From assembly GCA_030053945.1 (NCBI GenBank), contig JASGCW010000012.1, positions 1 to 33,071 on the forward strand: a stretch of 33,071 nucleotides of DNA. Reading direction: 5' to 3'. The stretch comes from Limnohabitans sp. (GTDB lineage: Bacteria; Bacteroidota; Bacteroidia; Flavobacteriales; Flavobacteriaceae). The notes beneath the pieces were generated by a model. It worked only from the letters and a program-made list of their open reading frames with translations, made no database searches and had not been told where the DNA came from. Both the position numbers and the translations under genes were made by a program. Position 1 is the first letter of the stretch; each line of letters opens with the position of its first letter. This document shows positions 15,887 through 23,961 of the stretch, in pieces.

Positions 15887-16339
15887 ATGACACATTTAAA
15901 TATTGGGGATAATGCTCCAGATTTTTCATCTATAGATCAAAATGGCAAATCACATCAACTAAGTGATTACAAAGGAAAGAAACTTGTGGTGTTTTTTTAT
16001 CCAAAAGCAAATACTCCTGGATGTACTGCCGAAGCGTGTGATTTGCGAGATAATTACGAACGTTTTCAGGCGCTTAATTATGAATTGATAGGTGTTAGTG
16101 CCGATTCGATAAAATTGCAAAAGAAGTTTAGTGATAAATTTGATTTTCCATTTCCTTTATTAGCAGATGAAGATAAATCGGTTATAAATGCTTTTGGAGT
16201 TTGGGGACCTAAGAAATTTATGGGACGTGAGTTTGATGGTATTCATCGCACCACTTTTGTAATAAATGAAGAAGGTGTTATTGAAGATATTATCGCTAAT
16301 GTAAAAACGAAGGAGCATACACAACAAATTTTAAAATAA
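15887..16339 (+). CDS. bcp: Thioredoxin-dependent thiol peroxidase (Bcp/PrxQ)
   Basis: This is a peroxiredoxin of the Bcp/PrxQ type, 150 residues from the ATG at 15887, the standard length. It reduces hydroperoxides in the cytoplasm with thioredoxin as electron donor. The peroxidatic motif is FYPKANTPGCTAEACDLRD: a catalytic Cys with a second Cys five residues later, the resolving position typical of PrxQ. The Arg-containing GREFDGIHRTTFVI block completes the active-site environment. The frame is open further upstream to 15830, but that would run through the nth start region, so the ATG after the A-tract is preferred. It is divergent from nth. Confidence 0.95.
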   Translation: MTHLNIGDNAPDFSSIDQNGKSHQLSDYKGKKLVVFFYPKANTPGCTAEACDLRDNYERFQALNYELIGVSADSIKLQKKFSDKFDFPFPLLADEDKSVINAFGVWGPKKFMGREFDGIHRTTFVINEEGVIEDIIANVKTKEHTQQILK

Positions 16340-16360
16340 ATGAATTTGCTTTTAGTTTTT

Positions 16361-16581
16361 TGTAACTATTCAGTTAGTTAGGGTTTGTCTAATAATTGTT
16401 ATTTATTGATTAGTAAGTTTTTAAAGCAATATGATTTTATCAATAGAGTTGAATAATCACCTGATTTTAAGCTATTACACCTGACAGGTTTTTCAAAACC
16501 TGTCAGGTGTAATAAAGAAACTATGTTTAATAGCAACCCTATTTATAATAAAACCAACAAAGTGATAGCTGAATAGTTACA
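16361..16581 (+). mobile_element. MITE-like element B
   Basis: A 221-bp segment is bounded by perfect 13-bp terminal inverted repeats, TGTAACTATTCAG (16361-16373) and CTGAATAGTTACA (16569-16581). The left end extends into TTAGTTAG, shared exactly with element A at 8059-8079; the right end extends into GATAGCTGAATAG, shared with element A's other end. There is no coding frame inside. It carries a strong palindrome at 16473-16514. It lies between bcp and the probable bcp terminator, as an insertion would. Confidence 0.6.
16473..16514. repeat. Near-perfect 42-bp palindrome
   Basis: Arms of 20 bp (TATTACACCTGACAGGTTTT and its exact reverse complement) are separated by 2 bp. The core ACCTGACAGGTTTT/AAAACCTGTCAGGT is self-complementary. 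Transcribed, it would form a very stable hairpin. It is nested in element B. Confidence 0.9.
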
Positions 16582-16631
16582 GTTTTTGAAATAATTCATT
16601 GAAAAATTTTTTATAGCTTTTTTCTTATAAT

Positions 16632-16666
16632 ATAGACGTAAAATTTGCATTACGTCTATTTTTTTT
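16632..16666 (+). terminator. Intrinsic terminator, probably of bcp
   Basis: A 10-bp stem ATAGACGTAA/TTACGTCTAT with an 8-nt loop is followed by a run of eight T. It lies about 290 bp after the bcp stop because the MITE-like element sits between. Confidence 0.8.
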
Positions 16667-16817
16667 AATAAAAATTATTTTTTTTGTTAAAATTTTTATT
16701 TTTGTTGTAATAGTTGCTAAAAAAATAAGGTATTTGAAAAATATTAATATTTTACTAGTGATTTTTTTATTTTTTATAAATAAAAATGAATTTTAAAAAC
16801 AACAAAAAACTTAAGTT

Positions 16818-19127
16818 ATGAAAATTAAACTCCTACAAATTTTTCTGTTTTTTTCTGTTGTGAGCATTTTTGCTCAGCAAGATAAAAAGATTATTAATCT
16901 AAATTCAAAAAATTCTTTTGAGATTTCAAATATGACCAATAATGGTTTTGATTTGGAATTAAATCTTTCTCAAATTGAACTTAAAAAAATTAACACCCCC
17001 CAAGGTGATTTTGTTGATCTTTCTCAAGAATCGTTATCTCATATATATGATGTTGGAAGACCTAATATTCCTATTTTGACAAAATTAATTGAGATTCCAC
17101 AAGAAGCTAAAGTTGAATTTGAAGTAGTGTCATATCAAGAAAAATTAATTGACTTGTCTTATGAAGGTTTTCTTAATAAAATAGTACCTGCCAGAGAATC
17201 CTTGTCAAAGAGTAAAGCCGCTCCAGCTTATATAATGGATAGAGATGTTTACTCTCAAGATAGATTTGATGTGACTAGCTTAGTGAATTATAAACACGCT
17301 GGTCAAATGAGAGATGTAAGTATAGGGAATTTAGAGATTGCTCCTATACAATATAATGCTGTTCAAAATAAATTAAGAGTTTTGAATAATTTGAAGGTTA
17401 GAGTGAAATTTATTGGTGCGGATCATGCAAAAACACAATCTATTAAGAAAAAATATGGACAGTCGTTTGACAATAACGGCTTACAGTTTTTTAATAAATT
17501 AAGTTACAATACGCGTGAACTTATCACACAAAGTCCAACTCATTTAGTGATAGTTTCTTCGTCTATGTTTCAGTCTCAATTAGCTCCTTTTATTGCTTGG
17601 AAAATTAAAAAAGGGTTTAAGGTAACAGTAGGATATACTAATGTTATAGGTACTACTAAAGAAGCTATTAAAGCTTATCTGAAAAATATTTATACTGGTA
17701 GCACGCCTATGTCATATGTTTTATTTGTTGGTGATGTTGGACAAGTGCCTTCTTGGACTGGGACCAGTCAAACAGATCACGTAACAGATCTTCGTTATTG
17801 TGAATATACAAATGATGATTTACCAGAGGTATATTATGGTAGGTTTTCTGCAAATACTACTGCTGAATTACAACCTCAAATTGATAAAACATTAACTTAT
17901 GAAAGATATACTTTTAGTGATCCTGCTTTTTTACGCGAAGCTGTAATACTTGCTGGAGATGATGCAAGTATGGAAATGGTTTGGGGTAATGGTCAGGTTT
18001 ATTATGGAGAACAAAATTATTTTAAAGCAGGTAATAATGTAAATGCAACTACATACTACCAACCTTTAGATAATGATGCGGTAAGTGCAGCTATTATTAG
18101 TAAAGTAAATTCAGGTTTAGGTTTTGCTAATTATTCGGCTCATTGTAGTTCAGATGGTTGGGCGTCGCCTGGTTTTAGTAGAGCAGATTTGGCAGGTTTG
18201 CAAAATAATGGAAAATTTGGAGTATGGATAGGGAATTGTTGTCAGTCAAATAAATTTGAGGAACAAGGATGTTTTGGCGAAAATGCCTTAAGAAAAGTAA
18301 ATAGTGGAGCTGTAGGATATATTGGTGGTTCAAATCTTTCTTATTGGGATGAGGATTATTGGTGGGCTGTAGGTAATACTGCAAATATTGTAGCGCAACC
18401 TACTTATGCAACTACAGATAGAGGTGCTTTTGATGCCTATTGGCATACTATGGCTAATGAAGTAAATAATACAGCTAGTTGGTACATTTCACAAAGCCAA
18501 ATGATACGATCAGGAAATATTGCTGTTCAAGCTTCAACTTCATCTTTGAAACAATATTACTGGGAAATTTATCATTTAATGGGTGATCCTACTTTGATAC
18601 CTTTTATTGGTACTCCTCAAGTTAATAGTGTTAGTACATCTCCTACAAGTTTAGCAACTAGTTCTACTACGTTACAAATAAATGCGATGCCATACTCTCA
18701 AGTAGCAATTTCTCAAAATGGAGTTTTAATCGCTTCAGGTTTTACTAGTTCAGCGGGTACTGTAACTTTGACTTTAGCCTCAGGTGCTTTAGCTGTAGGT
18801 ACGGCAGATTTAGTAGTTACTGGTCAAAATAGAATTCCTGTTATAACGACTATCAATGTAACTGCTTTAGGAGTTAACGATTTTGATTATGCACTTTCAG
18901 TTTATCCAAACCCTACAACTAGTGAAATTAATATTGTTTTTACTAATGATGTATTAGATAAAAATGCTAAAGTTCAGGTGTATAATGTAATTGGACAACT
19001 TGTTTTAGACCAAAATCTAAATTCTAATAAAACAACTTTAAATCTGAATGAAAGCGAAGGGGTTTACTTTATGAAAATTACTTCAGGTAATCAGACTTTA
19101 ACAAGAAAAATTGTTTTGAAAAAATGA
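16818..19127 (+). CDS. Secreted C25 (gingipain-family) cysteine protease with T9SS sorting domain
   Basis: This 769-residue secreted protease has a signal peptide (residues 1-19, ending SIFAQ). A gingipain-type propeptide (about 20-225) follows, then a C25 catalytic domain (about 235-600). The catalytic His is H442 in ANYSAHCSSDGW and the nucleophile most likely C475 in WIGNCCQSNKF; the 33-residue spacing equals that in RgpB (His211, Cys244). A short Ig-like segment (about 600-690) precedes a type A T9SS sorting domain: SVYPNPTTSEINIVF, then VYNVIGQLVL and GVYFMKITSGNQTLTRKIVL at the C-terminus. The product should be exported by the type IX system and left on the surface or released. It stands alone between two terminators. 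Confidence 0.93.
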   Translation: MKIKLLQIFLFFSVVSIFAQQDKKIINLNSKNSFEISNMTNNGFDLELNLSQIELKKINTPQGDFVDLSQESLSHIYDVGRPNIPILTKLIEIPQEAKVEFEVVSYQEKLIDLSYEGFLNKIVPARESLSKSKAAPAYIMDRDVYSQDRFDVTSLVNYKHAGQMRDVSIGNLEIAPIQYNAVQNKLRVLNNLKVRVKFIGADHAKTQSIKKKYGQSFDNNGLQFFNKLSYNTRELITQSPTHLVIVSSSMFQSQLAPFIAWKIKKGFKVTVGYTNVIGTTKEAIKAYLKNIYTGSTPMSYVLFVGDVGQVPSWTGTSQTDHVTDLRYCEYTNDDLPEVYYGRFSANTTAELQPQIDKTLTYERYTFSDPAFLREAVILAGDDASMEMVWGNGQVYYGEQNYFKAGNNVNATTYYQPLDNDAVSAAIISKVNSGLGFANYSAHCSSDGWASPGFSRADLAGLQNNGKFGVWIGNCCQSNKFEEQGCFGENALRKVNSGAVGYIGGSNLSYWDEDYWWAVGNTANIVAQPTYATTDRGAFDAYWHTMANEVNNTASWYISQSQMIRSGNIAVQASTSSLKQYYWEIYHLMGDPTLIPFIGTPQVNSVSTSPTSLATSSTTLQINAMPYSQVAISQNGVLIASGFTSSAGTVTLTLASGALAVGTADLVVTGQNRIPVITTINVTALGVNDFDYALSVYPNPTTSEINIVFTNDVLDKNAKVQVYNVIGQLVLDQNLNSNKTTLNLNESEGVYFMKITSGNQTLTRKIVLKK

Positions 19128-19151
19128 TTATATAGAGTTAGTTATTAAAAT

Positions 19152-19185
19152 AAAAAAGGAATGGTTTTTAATCATTCCTTTTTTT
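19152..19185. terminator. Bidirectional intrinsic terminator
   Basis: AAAAAAGGAATG (19152-19163) pairs with CATTCCTTTTTT (19173-19184) around a 9-nt loop. T-tracts form on both strands, so it can serve the protease gene and the convergent gene at 19203-20261. Confidence 0.88.
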
Positions 19186-19202
19186 GTTGGTATTATTGAA
19201 TA

Positions 19203-20261
19203 TTATGATTTTTGTTCTTTGTTGAAGTAAACAAGATAATAATACATTTGTTTTTCTTCATCCCAGCCCTTTTCTACAAATTTTTCTGCACTTTCTGGAT
19301 TTACAAAATCTAATTTGATTTGGATATTTGTATCCAGTTCAATTACATTTTTCATTTTGCGACGTGCATCAGTAACTGCTGCATTTGCAATAGGAAATGA
19401 AGTTAAATCTTCAATGCTATATTTCTCTCCTTTATCAACTTTGTAGTTTTTAAATTCTGAAATCAAATCAGGATTGTCTATTACTTCATTTAAAAAGTTG
19501 GTTTCTTCAAAATTGTCGTTTTTTGCAAAGTGATTTACAGCACGGTTCATAAACAAAACTTCTTCTTTTTTGTCTTCTGCTGGTAAAACAACTTCTTTAG
19601 CAAAGTCTTGACAGAATTTCAAGTATTTTTTTGTCATAAAATTCTCGTCCTGGAAAGCATCTACACTTAAGAAATGCTCTAACCAATAACGCGCATCATA
19701 ACGATTGCTATCTACAGTTAGGATTTTATATCCTTCTTCTTTTTTATAGTTGAAAATCAAACAACCTTTATCTAATTTTTGCAAATTGATTCCTTGTTGC
19801 AAAATCATTTCAAGTTGCGTCTCTTTTTCTTCAAATTGAAGGAAATCTGATTTTATTTCGCTTTTAAAAACACCAATGGCATCACAAGGTTTGTTGTCTA
19901 TAGAAACATTTGTTAGATAAGCAATATATACTTCTCCATTTTTGATATGCGGATGATTGGATTGCTCAAATAAATGTTTTGTGATTTTTTTAGAAACTTC
20001 GTGTACACTACTGGGGTTATTGAAAATTTCCGATGCCAAATTATACATCTCGTTGTATTCTAAATCTACATCGTGGGCAAATTGGTAATAGTTTTCTTCT
20101 TTATCTCTGAATGGTTTAAAGAAAAATTCTTTTAGTAAAGGCATAATCTCATCATTTAATCCATAAGGATTTTCAGATAAGAAAATAGCTTCATTGCGAC
20201 TTTTGTTTCCTACTCTATGAATAGAAAGGTTGTCTATGTGTGTATTGAATAGGTTAATCAT
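19203..20261 (-). CDS. Nucleoid-associated protein (NdpA/YejK family)
   Basis: This is a cytoplasmic protein of 352 residues that fits the nucleoid-associated protein family of E. coli YejK (335 residues). Family features are the short N-terminal strand-helix region, a central block EVYIAYLTNVSIDNKPCDAI then GVFKSEIKSDFLQF, the GCLIFNYKKEEGYKILTVDS strand pair, and a DARYWLEHFLSVDAFQDENF segment typical of the family. No membrane segment or signal peptide is present. It probably binds nucleoid DNA, but the molecular role is unclear even for E. coli. It lies downstream of a pRiA4b ORF-3-like gene on the same strand, with an inverted repeat between them. Confidence 0.82.
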   Translation of the reverse strand: MINLFNTHIDNLSIHRVGNKSRNEAIFLSENPYGLNDEIMPLLKEFFFKPFRDKEENYYQFAHDVDLEYNEMYNLASEIFNNPSSVHEVSKKITKHLFEQSNHPHIKNGEVYIAYLTNVSIDNKPCDAIGVFKSEIKSDFLQFEEKETQLEMILQQGINLQKLDKGCLIFNYKKEEGYKILTVDSNRYDARYWLEHFLSVDAFQDENFMTKKYLKFCQDFAKEVVLPAEDKKEEVLFMNRAVNHFAKNDNFEETNFLNEVIDNPDLISEFKNYKVDKGEKYSIEDLTSFPIANAAVTDARRKMKNVIELDTNIQIKLDFVNPESAEKFVEKGWDEEKQMYYYLVYFNKEQKS

Positions 20262-20262
20262 A

Positions 20263-20360
20263 AGCCCCTCCTGACCTCCCCAAAGGGGAGGAATTTATTG
20301 TGTTTAATAATTTATTATAATTTTTAGCCTCGAAATTCCCCCTTTGGGGGTTAGGGGGCT
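20263..20360. repeat. GC-rich inverted repeat between two minus-strand genes
   Basis: Arms at about 20263-20295 (AGCCCCTCCTGACCTCCCCA and onward) and 20332-20360 (ending GGGGGTTAGGGGGCT) are imperfect inverted copies, each with its own CCCCAAAGGGG or CCCTTTGGGGG palindrome. The GC content stands out in this AT-rich DNA. It is an intergenic repeat type common in flavobacteria and may act as a transcript-end hairpin. Confidence 0.75.
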
Positions 20361-20361
20361 T

Positions 20362-20898
20362 TTAATTCCAATTTTCTTCAAATCCGTAATCTTCGAATGA
20401 ATCGTCTCCTTCAAACATATCGAAGTCTTCGTCGTCATAATCGTCTTCAAACTCGCTATGAAAATCACCTTTTTCAGATTCAAATTCTTTGTCTGGAGCA
20501 CTCATAGGCATAATTCCGTGAGAGAAAAGTAAATCAGGGTAACTAACACCACCTTCAGATTCTTCAATAGCGGCTAATTCAACAAAAAATGTCCACATAT
20601 TCAAGAAATCGTAAACGTAAATCATTTTGGTTTGCTCTTCATCAAAAGAAGAAGATAGTAAATAGTCACCCATCGTTAATCCTTCGCCAGGATTGTCGCC
20701 AGTATCAAATAAAGGAATTTCATCTTCTTGATTCCATTTATCATCACATGTATAAAAAGCTGCCATTTCCATTCCATCAAAACCAAAAGCGTTGACAATG
20801 GCATTGTGTAAATCTTCTAACGTGTCTTTTTCTTCAATGGCAATGTCTCTAAAAACATCTTCTTCAGCATCTAGAATTACTCTAAACTTATAAATCAT
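20362..20898 (-). CDS. pRiA4b ORF-3-like protein
   Basis: This protein of 178 residues resembles the plasmid pRiA4b ORF-3 / IS1096 passenger (TnpR-like) family. It opens with MIYKFRVILDAEEDVFRDIA and DTLEDLHNAIVNAFGFDGMEMAAFY, the family's strand followed by the L-x-x-L-H-x-x-I-x-x-A-F-G-F/W helix. The MIYVYDFLNMWTFFVELAAI block corresponds to the usual YDFGD-x-W motif. The C-terminal 45 residues are extremely acidic (Asp/Glu-rich, EDDYDDEDFDMFEGDD). No transposase is nearby, so this is probably a chromosomal member rather than an IS passenger. The molecular function of the family is not established. Confidence 0.8.
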   Translation of the reverse strand: MIYKFRVILDAEEDVFRDIAIEEKDTLEDLHNAIVNAFGFDGMEMAAFYTCDDKWNQEDEIPLFDTGDNPGEGLTMGDYLLSSSFDEEQTKMIYVYDFLNMWTFFVELAAIEESEGGVSYPDLLFSHGIMPMSAPDKEFESEKGDFHSEFEDDYDDEDFDMFEGDDSFEDYGFEENWN

Positions 20899-21004
20899 AG
20901 TCGCAAATATTTAAACAGGCATCAAAGGTAAAATATAAATTATGAATTATGAATTACGAATTATGATTTGTTGATAAGATTTTATGCTATGGCCTTAAAT
21001 TTGT

Positions 21005-22234
21005 TTATGATTTCACGAAACGATATACTTCTCTAGTATTTGTAGTTAAAAAATAAATCCCACTAGCGAAATTAGAAACATTTATCTTCCATATTTTCTT
21101 TTTTTCTTCAGATGACCAAATTGTTTTGCCTAAACTATCTATGATTTTGATAGAATTTTCAATAGGAGAAACGAAGTTAAGTTCATTTTGAGTAGGATTA
21201 GGGTATAATTCAATTTTTTGAAAAGTAAATACGCTAGTAGATAAACCACTAAGGTCAATTATTTTGGTGAAAATTTCTTCACAACCATTGCTGATGACTT
21301 TTAGTTTTACTGTAAAAACTCCGTTGGTACTGTAAGTGTGTATAGGATTAGCATCAGTACTTGTTATAGTGTCTCCAAAATCCCATTCTAGATTTGTGTA
21401 ATTTGTTGAAAGATTAGTAAATGTTATTGTTGCATTATTTTGAGTGTAATTAAATTCAGCATGAAGATTATGGGTGTTAATTCGCCAAAGTGGTTTGTTG
21501 GTCAGTACAACTTGATCTGCAATTCCTTGAAAATATTCAGCTGTTAATTGAGTAACCCCTGAATAGGAAGTGCAACCTGTTATAGGTTCTTGAAAGATAG
21601 TGGTAAACATAGCCGCAGCCACTAGATAAGATCCATTTAAATTAGGATGAATATCATTGAATGTGCTATGAAGTAACAAATCTTGTTGAGCGGTATAGTG
21701 CATACGAGCGCACTCGCCAGCAGGAACCATTTGTAAGCGTAAACCATCAGTTAGTTTAGTGATAGAATCTTTTATTTTTGTTTGTGTAGTTTGATAATTG
21801 TCATAATCACCAGTTGTCCCATCAGTTGACTTAACACCATACGGAATTTGATATAAAAATATTTTTGCACAAGGGCTATATTTCCGAATTGAATCTACTA
21901 ATTTTTGTCCTCGTTGTATGGTTGTGTTTACTGGCCAAGAAACCCCAGCTGATTCACCTGAGCCAGGTTGTAGAACAACAGCATCCCAAATTTTACTTCT
22001 AAATTTATCATAAACAGCATTGTCATCTACATGATTTACAAAACCTGTTCCGCCAGGAGCATACATATCAGTTGATACATTTTTCCCTTTATTATTGGCC
22101 ATATCTCTAAAGATAATAGGCATATCATTGAAGTAGGTTATACTATTGCCAATAAAAAGGATATTTTTTGGAGTATTTTGACTAATTGCTGTTAGACTTA
22201 TTAGTAAATATGATATGAGCAGTTTTGTTTTCAT
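21005..22234 (-). CDS. Secreted SGNH hydrolase with PKD domain and T9SS sorting domain
   Basis: A 409-residue secreted esterase-like protein with a signal peptide (residues 1-18, ending TAISQ). The SGNH/GDSL hydrolase domain spans about 23-215: block I FIGNSIT with the nucleophile Ser, the Gly of APGGTG, a block III-like LQPGSG, and block V DIHPN with the catalytic Asp and His. A PKD-like domain follows (about 255-330, EWDFGDTITSTDANPIHTYS). The C-terminus is a T9SS sorting domain (KIELYPNPTQNELNFVS to GIYFLTTNTREVYRFV). It is probably a surface or extracellular deacetylase or esterase on polysaccharide; the substrate is not determinable. The gene is monocistronic on present evidence. Confidence 0.88.
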   Translation of the reverse strand: MKTKLLISYLLISLTAISQNTPKNILFIGNSITYFNDMPIIFRDMANNKGKNVSTDMYAPGGTGFVNHVDDNAVYDKFRSKIWDAVVLQPGSGESAGVSWPVNTTIQRGQKLVDSIRKYSPCAKIFLYQIPYGVKSTDGTTGDYDNYQTTQTKIKDSITKLTDGLRLQMVPAGECARMHYTAQQDLLLHSTFNDIHPNLNGSYLVAAAMFTTIFQEPITGCTSYSGVTQLTAEYFQGIADQVVLTNKPLWRINTHNLHAEFNYTQNNATITFTNLSTNYTNLEWDFGDTITSTDANPIHTYSTNGVFTVKLKVISNGCEEIFTKIIDLSGLSTSVFTFQKIELYPNPTQNELNFVSPIENSIKIIDSLGKTIWSSEEKKKIWKINVSNFASGIYFLTTNTREVYRFVKS

Positions 22235-22295
22235 TTAAATCAAGTTTTTGGTTGATAAAAATAGAAAATAAAATCCTGTTTTTAAGTGTTTTATC

Positions 22296-22748
22296 TCAAA
22301 ATTTAGTTTTGGCTATTTTTTTATGTTGGTCTTTTACCAGCATTAAAGAAGCACTGCTGTACCAAGGCGTTAACTCAGCTTCGAAGATTTTTGCTTGTAC
22401 TGCTGGATCTGTTTCAACTAATTTTTGAGCTTCTTCGACAGTAGTACAATTAAAAATGAAGATACCTCTATAATTGCGTTCATTTTTCATAAATGGTCCA
22501 GCAACTACTAATTTGCCTTCTTCGGCCAACCGATTAATATTAGCCATATGGCCTTCAAAGTATTTTTTCTTTTCCTCTGCTGTAGCGGTGGTGTTACTGC
22601 CCGTTTTAAGAATACAGAAAACATAATTTTTCATTCCATATTCATCGGCTCCAACTTCTTTGGCTAACTTTTCATCGTAAATAGATTTTTCTTGTGCAGT
22701 ACTTTTTATTGTTATTACTAGCAAAAAAATGTAAATTAAGTTTTTCAT
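22296..22748 (-). CDS. Exported YciI-like domain protein
   Basis: A signal peptide (residues 1-18, ending KSTAQ) is followed by a YciI-type domain (about 38-135). Family features are YVFCILKTG, the conserved His in YFEGHMANINRLAEEGKLVV, then AGPFM, and VEEAQKLVETDPAVQAKIFE with AELTPWY near the end. YciI folds are ferredoxin-like dimers; the function is mostly unknown and an enzymatic role has been suggested. Export of a YciI domain is less usual than the cytoplasmic form. It is separated by about 60 bp from the gene on each side, all three on the minus strand, so an operon is possible. Confidence 0.82.
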   Translation of the reverse strand: MKNLIYIFLLVITIKSTAQEKSIYDEKLAKEVGADEYGMKNYVFCILKTGSNTTATAEEKKKYFEGHMANINRLAEEGKLVVAGPFMKNERNYRGIFIFNCTTVEEAQKLVETDPAVQAKIFEAELTPWYSSASLMLVKDQHKKIAKTKF

Positions 22749-22807
22749 AGTATTGACTTTTATTAATAAGTTAGATTGATAAAAAGTATTGAGTAGAACT
22801 ATCCTAA

Positions 22808-23689
22808 TTATTTCAATTTATCTAATTTTTCCTTAGCTATTTTCTTTTGTTTTTCATCCCCATTGTCATACATCAATTGGTAATACTTTTTAGCATTAAT
22901 CGTGTCGTTCGATTTAGAATAGCTAAAAGCAATATTGTTAAGTATGATCGTGTCTTTAGGATTAATTTTATTTGCCTTAAGAAATATCGTTAATGCTTCG
23001 GAATAATTTTCTTCCAGTAGATAGCTAGTTCCTAAGGTTGATAAAATTACCTCGTCATTAGGGAAAATACTATCCATTTTTAAACCAACTTTTCTTAGGT
23101 TTTTAATATCTTCATTGTTAAACAAAGTGTTTTGATAATCTTGTATAGCAGATTTTATAAAGATTATTTCATCTTCTAAAGGTTTGTTTTCTTTCCAAAG
23201 CCATTTGTGATTGATAGACACAGAATAGTCTAGCGTATTTATGATTTGGTTTGTGAACTCATCTAATTTTTTGAAATCACCCAAGGCAAAAATTTTTCCA
23301 AAACGTAAATCTAGTCTTTTTGGGAATTTGGCTATTCCTTGATCGATATATTTAATACTAGTATCAAAAAAGGAATCCACTCTTAAGTTTGTAGAATGCA
23401 GGTATCCTACTGTATTATTTTTTTCATCTTTCAATTCAAGTTGTTCTCCTTTTCCTGGCTTAGTGTCTAGAGCTAAAACTTCTTTTCTTGATTCGCTAAA
23501 ATATAAGTTAAAAGCGGCTACATATAAATTGGGGTCATTTGAATCTTTAGCCTCCCATTCTTTTATAATAGCTTCGGTCTTTTCAAAAGGTTCTTTTTCT
23601 TTTAATGATTTTTTGAATTTCTCGAAAAAGTCTTGTGATTTACCAACAAAAGTTGATAATAGAAGTAATACTATGAAGCTTTTTTTCAT
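22808..23689 (-). CDS. Exported tetratricopeptide-repeat protein
   Basis: This 293-residue protein has a signal peptide (residues 1-18, ending FVGKSQ). The C-terminal third contains TPR-type helix pairs: DEVILSTLGTSYLLEENYSE with ALTIFLKANKINPKDTIILN, then NIAFSYSKSNDTINAKKYYQ. The N-terminal part is charged and helical without a recognisable domain. It probably works in the periplasm as a scaffold; the partner is unknown. It is oriented away from the TonB-dependent receptor gene that starts 272 bp away on the other strand. Confidence 0.75.
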   Translation of the reverse strand: MKKSFIVLLLLSTFVGKSQDFFEKFKKSLKEKEPFEKTEAIIKEWEAKDSNDPNLYVAAFNLYFSESRKEVLALDTKPGKGEQLELKDEKNNTVGYLHSTNLRVDSFFDTSIKYIDQGIAKFPKRLDLRFGKIFALGDFKKLDEFTNQIINTLDYSVSINHKWLWKENKPLEDEIIFIKSAIQDYQNTLFNNEDIKNLRKVGLKMDSIFPNDEVILSTLGTSYLLEENYSEALTIFLKANKINPKDTIILNNIAFSYSKSNDTINAKKYYQLMYDNGDEKQKKIAKEKLDKLK

Positions 23690-23805
23690 TTCGGTTTTTT
23701 TTCAAAGATATAAAAACTCTTGGTCAAAAATTCCAACAAATCTCAAATAAGAAATTAAACTTCCATCTTCCATCGTCCAAGGTTGCTGAACGGACACTGA
23801 GGTGC

Positions 23806-23824
23806 CACACTGAGTTTGTCGAAG
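23806..23824. repeat. CACTGAGCTTGTCGAAG-type dispersed repeat
   Basis: CACACTGAGTTTGTCGAAG is a variant of the motif at 10186-10204. It is followed by a second TCGAAG-rich stretch to about 23843. Intergenic, function unknown. Confidence 0.55.
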
Positions 23825-23871
23825 AGTTCTCGAAGTGTCGAAGCACCATCTTCCATCTCAAATCCTATCCA

Positions 23872-23901
23872 ACAATTCATCCATTAAAAATTACAATTCG
23901 G
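23872..23901 (+). promoter_or_regulatory. LytTR-type operator upstream of the TonB-dependent receptor gene
   Basis: Direct repeats ACAATTCAT (23872-23880) and ACAATTCGG (23893-23901) have a 21-bp period, two helical turns, as in AgrA/LytTR sites (general form WMCRTTNRK twice with a 12-bp spacer). The second repeat begins 42 bp before the -7 box. The same architecture is at 26283-26312. Confidence 0.6.
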
Positions 23902-23934
23902 TTAACTTATATTTTATCACAGGGATTAGGGTTG

Positions 23935-23942
23935 TAACTTTG
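23935..23942 (+). promoter_or_regulatory. -7 box of the TonB-dependent receptor promoter
   Basis: TAACTTTG matches TAnnTTTG and lies 20 bp upstream of the ATG. No TTG/TTTG -33 element is found at 17-23 bp upstream, which fits an activator-dependent promoter. Confidence 0.65.
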
Positions 23943-23961
23943 ACTCATCAATAACAAAAAA

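Noticed and set aside
20362..20898. Reading the pRiA4b ORF-3-like gene as evidence of an IS1096-type insertion
   Set aside because: No transposase or terminal repeats were seen nearby; members of this family are common as stand-alone chromosomal genes.
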